Shown piece after piece: positions 39,983 through 44,685 of a stretch of DNA of 44,685 nucleotides (position 1 is the stretch's first letter; each line of letters begins with the position of its first letter). The DNA is from SICB01 sp037132395. GTDB taxonomy: Bacteria > Patescibacteriota > Saccharimonadia > CAILAD01 > BJGX01. The notes under the pieces were generated by a model that was given only the letters and a program-made list of their open reading frames with translations, had not been told where the DNA came from and did not search any database. Made by a program: the position numbers and the translations under genes. The DNA lies in contig JBAXPC010000001.1 of assembly GCA_037132395.1 (NCBI GenBank), forward strand, positions 1 through 44,685, in the 5' to 3' direction.

Positions 39983-40702
39983 TTATGGTACTAATTTCAT
40001 ACCGGCCAAGATGCCTTCGAATATAGTGCCATACTTAGCAGAGTCACTAGTGCTTAATACCATTATTTTCTCTCGAAGAGGTATCACAACTACTTCAGAC
40101 TTGAGCTTAATTTTAGAATCAAATGTACCAACATACTTACGTCCCTTAATGCCTGAGACTACGAAGTCTGAGGCCTTGACGTCACTACCTATTTTTTTAG
40201 ATTTATCATCGTAGTCCTTAACTATTTTGTCGTAATCGGCTCTTTTAAGCTCTAGGTTAAAGCCATGAAGATCGGAGCTTTGGTCGATATAATTTGGGTC
40301 GGCGATACCTGTGATTGTACCATCTGTTGGCTTGGGCTCAATAGACCAACTCCAGAGCTTAGGAATAGGCAGCTCAAAACTACCGAACTCAGCCGGCGAT
40401 TTATAAACATAAGCTTGAGCCAAAAGCTCGTTGTTAGATACAACAGTTTGGTCGGCCACTCCTTGCGCTAGTCCTTTTTTATACTGGGCGTCTAGATCAG
40501 CTTTTTTGACCTTGGAGCTGTTTGCCGAAACCACAATTAAAGCCACCAATAGTAGCAGTACGACCCCGGCACCTAGGCCTATTGCTAAAATCAGGCCCGT
40601 ATTCTTTTTTCCGGGTTTTTGGATGTTCATACTCATTGGGTCTGGCAAGCCAGGCCCTGGTGCTGGAGATTCCGGATTGTTTAGTGGATTTTGGGCTTCC
40701 AT
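39983..40702 (-). CDS. Single-pass membrane protein with extracytoplasmic domain, 239 aa
   Basis: Unrecognised. The first 35 residues are Pro/Asn-rich, followed by one membrane helix (about 36-60, GLILAIGLGAGVVLLLLVALIVV). The remaining 175 residues would lie outside, with a pattern of FELPIPKLWSWSIEP, ITGIADPNYIDQ and ASDFVVSGIKGRKYVGTF strands. It resembles lipoprotein-like small beta domains, but no family is identified. It starts 2 nt after the AhpC-like gene with AAGAAAG upstream, so it is probably cotranscribed with it. Confidence 0.65.
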   Translation of the reverse strand: MEAQNPLNNPESPAPGPGLPDPMSMNIQKPGKKNTGLILAIGLGAGVVLLLLVALIVVSANSSKVKKADLDAQYKKGLAQGVADQTVVSNNELLAQAYVYKSPAEFGSFELPIPKLWSWSIEPKPTDGTITGIADPNYIDQSSDLHGFNLELKRADYDKIVKDYDDKSKKIGSDVKASDFVVSGIKGRKYVGTFDSKIKLKSEVVVIPLREKIMVLSTSDSAKYGTIFEGILAGMKLVP

Positions 40703-40704
40703 TA

Positions 40705-41235
40705 TTAGTCTTTCTTAAGATTAGATTCGCCTGGAGCCCAATCGACCGGGCAAAGGCCACCGGTTTGGAGGGCCTTAACGACGCGCAATGTTTCCTCGAC
40801 GCTCCTGCCGACATTGTCATCAGACATCACGACGTAACGCAGGTCGCCTTCGGGGTCGATAATGAATGTTCCGCGCTCGGCTTCTCCGCTATCTTCTTTG
40901 AGTATTTCGTAAGCTCGTGTTAGCGAGTGGGCTGTATCGGATACAATTGGGAAGCCAACATTTTTGAGGTCTCGCTCGTACCAAGCCTTGTGCGATTCTA
41001 CACTGTCGGTGCTAGCAGCTAGTATTTGGGTGTTAATTTTTTCAAAATCTTTTTCCATTTTTGCAAATCCCTCAATTTCGGTTGGGCATACAAAAGTAAA
41101 GTCGCGCGGGTAAAAAAACAAAATAATCCATTTACCCTTAAAGTCTTTTAGGCTGACGACGCGATAATCGCCCTTGATGCCTTTTTGGTAGGCCGAGAGT
41201 TTAAAGTCTGGGGCCGGTTGGTTTAGTCTTAACAT
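40705..41235 (-). CDS. ahpC: 2-Cys peroxiredoxin, AhpC type
   Basis: A 176-residue thiol peroxidase. The peroxidatic cysteine is C50 in FTFVCPTEI and the resolving cysteine C162 in GGLCPVDW, as in typical 2-Cys enzymes; the fold motif APDFKLSAY opens the protein. It reduces peroxides with thioredoxin or AhpF-like reductant; no reductant gene is adjacent. AAAAGGAG stands before the ATG, after a 169-nt leader with its own promoter. Confidence 0.92.
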   Translation of the reverse strand: MLRLNQPAPDFKLSAYQKGIKGDYRVVSLKDFKGKWIILFFYPRDFTFVCPTEIEGFAKMEKDFEKINTQILAASTDSVESHKAWYERDLKNVGFPIVSDTAHSLTRAYEILKEDSGEAERGTFIIDPEGDLRYVVMSDDNVGRSVEETLRVVKALQTGGLCPVDWAPGESNLKKD

Positions 41236-41439
41236 TGGTTTCTCCTTTTAAAATTCATTTTAATTATTTAATTATTTAATTAATTATTTATTTTTTTTAA
41301 ATCTAACTCTTGGTCAGCGATATAAATGCCTTGATGGTCGCTGAGTTGGCGTTGGTATAGACCGAGCAAGGATTTATATTTCAATGACTCTTCATTCAAT
41401 CATAGGCTTAATTATACTACAACCATGCCGCGAGCTCAA
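41236..41439 (-). promoter_or_regulatory. Promoter and long leader of the AhpC-like gene
   Basis: Minus-strand TTGAGC (41434-41439), 17-nt spacer, TATAAT (41411-41416); the start would be near 41404, giving a leader of about 169 nt. It contains TCAGCGA/TCGCTGA, a 7-bp hairpin near 41314-41345, and a repetitive AT stretch of TTAATTATTTAA units (41259-41295) before the ribosome site. A redox- or metal-responsive leader is possible but nothing specific is recognised. Confidence 0.5.
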
Positions 41440-41918
41440 AACTGATAGATGTTGGCCGAACCGATTTTTTGGTCGATCTTAATTCCCTCAAAACTAAAAC
41501 CATAAGAAATTATTATGGCACCAGGTTTAAGCTCGGCTTTAAGCTTGTCATAAAGCCGAGCCATAAAAGGCGAGGCACTAAATACAAAGACCACATTAGC
41601 CTTAGTGACATCGCCGCGCCAGTAGTCGCCTATGACTATTTTGACATCGGGTTGTTTTCTTAGACGAAGACGCGAAAATAAGGCCAGAAACGGATTGAGC
41701 TCGTAGCCAAGTGCCTTATAACCGTGCCGGGCGGCTGAGAGCAAGATACGACCATCGCCACTACCCATATCGACTACCAGGGCGCCTTTGCGTATCTTGA
41801 GCTCATCAAATATTTCATCGATGTCTCTCGACTTAGTTGGCACAAATGGTGCTCCTAAAAATACGATTAACCCAAATGATGCGAATAGCACTATAAAAAT
41901 CAACCAAAATATAATCAC
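41436..41918 (-). CDS. Membrane-anchored class I methyltransferase, FAM173/ANTKMT-like
   Basis: A 160-residue protein. An N-terminal membrane helix (residues 1-23) is followed by the SAM-binding motif VVDMGSGDGRILLSAARHG (48-66) and GYELNPFLALFSRLRLRK, where E73 would bind the SAM ribose. GDYWRGDVTKANVVFVFSAS and LKPGAIIISYGFSFEG follow. The DLGSGDGR, GYELNP and SRLR set with a membrane anchor is what I know of the FAM173 family (ANTKMT, ATPSCKMT), lysine methyltransferases of membrane proteins. The bacterial substrate is unknown. It starts at GTG with GGAAGTAGAG upstream and follows bcp by 4 nt. Confidence 0.7.
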   Translation of the reverse strand: MIIFWLIFIVLFASFGLIVFLGAPFVPTKSRDIDEIFDELKIRKGALVVDMGSGDGRILLSAARHGYKALGYELNPFLALFSRLRLRKQPDVKIVIGDYWRGDVTKANVVFVFSASPFMARLYDKLKAELKPGAIIISYGFSFEGIKIDQKIGSANIYQF

Positions 41919-41922
41919 GACT

Positions 41923-42405
41923 CTACTCTACTTCCTGATCTTTGGCCTGGAGCCATTTATTGACCTCCAGAACAGTCTTAAGGGGCGCAATCTTTGGCCA
42001 GACGGCGGCTATTTTTAAATCTGGGCCAATAATTACAGCTGAGCGAACGGTACCAAAAAATTTACGACCATACATACTGCGCTCTTGCCACGACCCGTAA
42101 GCCTCAATCATTTTATGCTCTGTATCGGCTAAGATTGGGAAGCTCAGTTGGTGCTTAGTGGCAAACTTACTATGGCTGGCGGTGTCGTCTTTACTAACGC
42201 CTATTACATCGATACCTTTGGACTGGAGATCGTCAAAATTATCTCTTAGTGCACAAGCTTGAGCTGTGCAGCCAGGAGTTTCATCGCGGGGATAAAAATA
42301 TATTAGAGTAGTCTTGCCCTTGAGGTCTTGGAGTTTATGATTTTTTCCAGATTGGTCTGGTAAATTAAAATCTGGCGCGTTATCGGTTAGTTTTAGTTCT
42401 ACCAT
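41923..42405 (-). CDS. bcp: Thiol peroxidase Bcp/PrxQ
   Basis: A 160-residue peroxiredoxin of the Bcp/PrxQ class. The motif DETPGCTAQACALRD carries C46 and C51, the five-residue-spaced cysteine pair characteristic of atypical 2-Cys Bcp. APDFNLPDQSG opens the fold and KDDTASHSKFATKHQLSFPILAD follows. It detoxifies hydroperoxides. GGAG precedes the ATG; the methyltransferase gene follows after 4 nt, so a short redox unit is likely. Confidence 0.92.
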   Translation of the reverse strand: MVELKLTDNAPDFNLPDQSGKNHKLQDLKGKTTLIYFYPRDETPGCTAQACALRDNFDDLQSKGIDVIGVSKDDTASHSKFATKHQLSFPILADTEHKMIEAYGSWQERSMYGRKFFGTVRSAVIIGPDLKIAAVWPKIAPLKTVLEVNKWLQAKDQEVE

Positions 42406-42425
42406 GAGCTCCTAACTTTTAAAAG

Positions 42426-43148
42426 TTAATTTTTAGGTCGCAGGTACTGATCCCAATAGTGAAATAGTTTCGAGGTAGCAAAAAGATCTTCGGCATTATA
42501 CTTGGCGATATCTAGGTATTTGCCAGCGGCATAGGCTGGGCCAACATCGCTGCCGTCCATACCAGACTCCTTGGGGCTCTGGATGCCAAAGGCTCGGCAC
42601 CAACGGTGCAGGCTGCCTTTAAACATCGCTCCACCGTAGAAAGTTAGTAGGTCGAATAAATCGTGATGGGTAGCTCCTCTGAAACCAGATGAGTTGTAGC
42701 GGTTACTGACTAAATCCTTGCTGGGTCGAATACCATGTACGGCTGAGCGAATCATCATATAGGGTACGTCGGCTCGGCGCCCAAAAAAACTAATAAACTC
42801 GTCGGTGATCTCGGCAATTCCCCAAAACTTCGTTAGCATCTCGGCCTCGTTCATTGCGACATATTTAATGCCCCGCTCTTCAAAATCGTCGGCCTTGGCG
42901 CCGCCGTTGTCGTAATAAACAGCGCCTTTTTCGTCATCGACATCGTATACTCCAATAGCAACAATCTTGCCGGTTAGTGGGCTAAAAACCAGATTGTTCT
43001 TGATGTCTTCTAGGGTTCGCTCGTAGCCCGACGGATCTTTCTTTTTGTCGGGTAGTTTTTTGCTAAGATCTTTTTTGGTGGCGGCATCGAATTTATCGAA
43101 GTCCTCACCGACCATTTCAATATCAAATACTAATCGTTTTTTATTCAT
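42426..43148 (-). CDS. PolB-type 3'-5' exonuclease (DEDDy-like)
   Basis: A 240-residue RNase-H-fold protein. LVFDIEMVG gives the first D-x-E (D9, E11). IVAIGVYDVDD, FISFFGRRADVPYMMIRSAVHG (second acidic position) and HHDLFDLLTFYGG follow, and KYNAEDLFATSKLFHYW gives the Y-x-x-x-D end of the DEDDy type. This matches the stand-alone predicted PolB-like exonucleases. A role in DNA repair or RNA trimming is inferred. The ATG lies 7 nt behind a TATAAT box. Confidence 0.82.
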   Translation of the reverse strand: MNKKRLVFDIEMVGEDFDKFDAATKKDLSKKLPDKKKDPSGYERTLEDIKNNLVFSPLTGKIVAIGVYDVDDEKGAVYYDNGGAKADDFEERGIKYVAMNEAEMLTKFWGIAEITDEFISFFGRRADVPYMMIRSAVHGIRPSKDLVSNRYNSSGFRGATHHDLFDLLTFYGGAMFKGSLHRWCRAFGIQSPKESGMDGSDVGPAYAAGKYLDIAKYNAEDLFATSKLFHYWDQYLRPKN

Positions 43149-43161
43149 AGGGGATATTATA
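43149..43161 (-). promoter_or_regulatory. Leaderless extended -10 promoter of the exonuclease gene
   Basis: Minus-strand TGA-TATAAT (TATAAT at 43156-43161), 7 nt before the ATG at 43148; no proper ribosome site. Confidence 0.65.
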
Positions 43162-43181
43162 TCATAGCTGACCGGACTAGC

Positions 43182-44399
43182 TTAGCCCGCAATGAAAGTC
43201 AGGGCCTTGCCAGATTTGCCGGCTCGACCGGTACGGCCAATGCGGTGAATGTAGTCTTCGTAGTTGTTAGGCTGATCGAAGTTGATGACATGGCTAACAT
43301 TAGGGATGTCGAGGCCTCTGGCTGCAACATCTGTTGCTACCAAAATACCAACCTTACCATCTTTAAAAGATTTCAGCGCGCGTTGGCGTTGGGGCTGGCT
43401 CTTGTTGCCATGAATAGCTTCTGCTGGCAAGCCGGCCTTAGTAAGGCTATCGGCTAGCTTTTGAACACCAAATTTGGTTTCGCCAAACACCAAAACTTTA
43501 TCGAAGTCTTCGGTGCGGAGTAGATCGTTTAAGATCTGTATTTTGGCTTCTTTGGAGCTGGCTCGGACTACATCTTGCTCGATGTGTTCGCTAGTTTCGC
43601 GAGTACGAACCGAGATTGTAACTGGGTCTTTAAGCATTGAGTCGAGCAAATACTGGATTTGCGGAGTAATTGTGGCACTAAAGCACAGCGACTGGCGCTC
43701 ATTAGGCAGCTCGGCCAATATTTCTTTAATGTCAGGCAAAAATCCCATATCGAGCATGCGATCGGCCTCGTCGAGCACCAAAGTGGTTACAAATTGCAGC
43801 TTGAGCTCGCGTTTTTGCATTAGATCTTTTAGTCGGCCTGGTGTACCAATAATGAACTGTGGGCGACGGCGTAAGTCGCGGATTTGCTTTTGCATATTAA
43901 CTCCACCAACACATAGTGCCGAGTAAAGATTAAGGTTTGTAGCAAAAGATTTGAACTCTTCGTCGATTTGCATCGCTAGCTCTCGGGTCGGTGCCATAAT
44001 AAGCACGGCCTTTTGGCCAGGATTTGTTTTTAGTCGATTAATAATAGGTAGTACAAAAGCGGCAGTTTTGCCGGTACCGGTATTGGCTAGGCCAATTACA
44101 TCTCGGCCTTCGAGGATTGGCTTAATAGCTCCGTCCTGAATAGCGGTTGGGTACTCGTGGCCTTTTTTGGTGATATTGGCCTGCAAATCGGCTACAAAGC
44201 CGAAGTCGCTAAATTTGTGAACTGGCACAAACTCAACCCTGTCGATCTGCTCGACTGCTTTATTGATGTATTTAGTGGGGTCAATGTAAGCCTTACCCCG
44301 GTTGTTTCTGCGGTTATTGCCTCGGTTATTTGAGCCAAAGGACCGCGATTGGTTTCCGCCTCGTCTAGAACGAGAAGCAGAAAAAGATTTATATGTCAT
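43182..44399 (-). CDS. DEAD-box RNA helicase with disordered RG/N-rich N-terminus
   Basis: A 405-residue helicase. Residues 1-36 are rich in Arg, Gly, Asn and Ser (RRGGNQSRS, NNRGNNRRNNRG) and disordered. The core has Q motif YPTAIQDGAI, Walker A ANTGTGKT (105-112), PTRELA, TPGR, VLDEADRML (DEAD 210-213), SAT, LVATDVAARGLD and HRIGRTGRAGKSG. The protein ends six residues after motif VI (ALTFIAG), with no C-terminal RNA-binding extension; the basic N-terminus may substitute. The frame is open to 44513, but the ATG at 44399 has AAAGG upstream and lies downstream of the promoter. RNA unwinding or cold adaptation is the likely role. Confidence 0.9.
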   Translation of the reverse strand: MTYKSFSASRSRRGGNQSRSFGSNNRGNNRRNNRGKAYIDPTKYINKAVEQIDRVEFVPVHKFSDFGFVADLQANITKKGHEYPTAIQDGAIKPILEGRDVIGLANTGTGKTAAFVLPIINRLKTNPGQKAVLIMAPTRELAMQIDEEFKSFATNLNLYSALCVGGVNMQKQIRDLRRRPQFIIGTPGRLKDLMQKRELKLQFVTTLVLDEADRMLDMGFLPDIKEILAELPNERQSLCFSATITPQIQYLLDSMLKDPVTISVRTRETSEHIEQDVVRASSKEAKIQILNDLLRTEDFDKVLVFGETKFGVQKLADSLTKAGLPAEAIHGNKSQPQRQRALKSFKDGKVGILVATDVAARGLDIPNVSHVINFDQPNNYEDYIHRIGRTGRAGKSGKALTFIAG

Positions 44400-44486
44400 G
44401 AATACCTTTCTGTTCAATGGATGAACAGCGAAGTAATAGTTAGAACTATATCGGTATTCATCATTATCTTTAATTGGTGATACAAT

Positions 44487-44515
44487 AATAACATAAGTTA
44501 TATATAGTGTCAATC
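44487..44515 (-). promoter_or_regulatory. Promoter of the DEAD-box helicase gene
   Basis: Minus-strand TTGACA (44510-44515), 17-nt spacer, TGT-TATTAT (TATTAT at 44487-44492). The leader is about 80 nt and has a small stem (TGTTC/GAACA) just before the AAAGG ribosome site. This placement rules out the longer frame starting at 44513. Confidence 0.8.
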
Positions 44516-44556
44516 ATATTATTTTGCCAAGCGTGATCAACCACAAGCTTTAGCAA

Positions 44557-44585
44557 TTGAAATATACAGCATTTTTTGCTATGCT
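44557..44585 (+). promoter_or_regulatory. Promoter of tRNA-Gln
   Basis: TTGAAA (44557-44562), 17-nt spacer, TGC-TATGCT (TATGCT at 44580-44585), about 23 nt before the tRNA. Confidence 0.65.
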
Positions 44586-44608
44586 TATCAGGTTAGCAGA
44601 GCTAACAA

Positions 44609-44683
44609 TGGGGCGTCGCCAAGTGGTAAGGCAACGGTTTTTGGTACCGTCATACGCAGGTTCGAACCCTGCCGCCCCAGCCA
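44609..44683 (+). tRNA. tRNA-Gln (anticodon UUG)
   Basis: A complete cloverleaf: acceptor TGGGGCG pairs with CGCCCCA, discriminator G, and CCA is encoded (44681-44683). The anticodon stem ACGGT/ACCGT holds loop TTTTGGT with anticodon TTG. The T-loop is GGTTCGAACC-like. The D-arm has GCCAAGTGGTAAGGC, as in bacterial glutamine tRNAs. The window ends 2 nt later. Confidence 0.95.
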
Positions 44684-44685
44684 AT

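Noticed and set aside
44400..44513. Extended N-terminus of the DEAD-box helicase from 44513
   Set aside because: The extension would include the -10 box and sequence upstream of the expected transcription start; the ATG at 44399 has its own AAAGG site.
1..44685. CRISPR array or cas genes
   Set aside because: No regularly spaced repeats were seen. The DUF2779 protein has a Cas4-like nuclease core but no CRISPR context.
1..44685. UGA recoded as glycine, as in some CPR lineages
   Set aside because: TGA is used as a normal terminal codon at the ends of well-aligned proteins (for example the pseudouridine synthase at 16336-16338), and no gene needs read-through of an internal TGA.
1..44685. Insertion sequences or prophage
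   Set aside because: No transposase, integrase, target duplication or phage structural gene is visible. The TraG-like ATPase alone is not evidence of an integrated conjugative element.

Overview
This window looks like a chromosomal segment of a small-genome bacterium of the Candidate Phyla Radiation, most likely Candidatus Saccharibacteria (TM7). This placement is an inference from gene content, with no marker search behind it. The pointers are a reduced division/cell-wall cluster, tightly packed and overlapping genes, a sigma region-4/HARE-HTH protein, a VirD4/TraG-like ATPase, a short AspRS, and many genes whose start codon lies 6-8 nt after a TATAAT-like box with no Shine-Dalgarno sequence. 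TGA works as an ordinary stop, so UGA-recoding CPR lineages are unlikely. No phage, IS element or CRISPR array is seen.

Layout. 1-4204: the 3' part of a DUF2779 nuclease gene, unrecognised small proteins (including a coupled pair that look like paralogues), and a bactofilin-like membrane protein. 4373-8295: two ABC exporters (MacB-like and DrrAB-like). 8447-8834: a compact operon of three mini-proteins (36, 34 and 58 residues), each with one membrane segment. 8961-10793: a CobW-type metallochaperone GTPase divergent from a flavin reductase. 10835-13045: a sensor kinase and a receiver-only regulator. 13104-19134: a housekeeping run of aspS, scpA, scpB, rluB-like, a D,D-carboxypeptidase, der and pth. 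19135-20985: dprA flanked by two apparent structured RNA genes. 21690-27852: topA, the sigma4/HARE protein and the TraG-like ATPase.

28172-36140 (minus strand) is the division and cell-wall cluster, in transcription order mraZ-rsmH-ftsL-ftsI-mraY-ftsW-murG-ftsQ. A 21-residue ORF sits between rsmH and ftsL, and ftsW and murG overlap by 83 nt. Four TACCCAC boxes lie upstream of mraZ. 36312-44399: a VIT1-like transporter, glyS, recO, a receiver with a degenerate kinase-like partner, two peroxiredoxins around a FAM173-like methyltransferase, a DEDD exonuclease and a DEAD-box helicase. The window ends with tRNA-Gln(UUG).

The strongest candidates for undescribed biology are: (1) a minus-strand RNA at about 19213-19451 that can form two mutually exclusive long helices and carries an anti-Shine-Dalgarno-like loop; (2) a roughly 390-nt structured RNA at 20432-20820 with its own promoter and terminator; (3) the three-membrane-miniprotein operon; (4) the 21-residue ORF resembling the RsmH tail; (5) the recurrent leaderless promoter architecture. 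All assignments come from reading motifs by eye; no database search or folding program was run.
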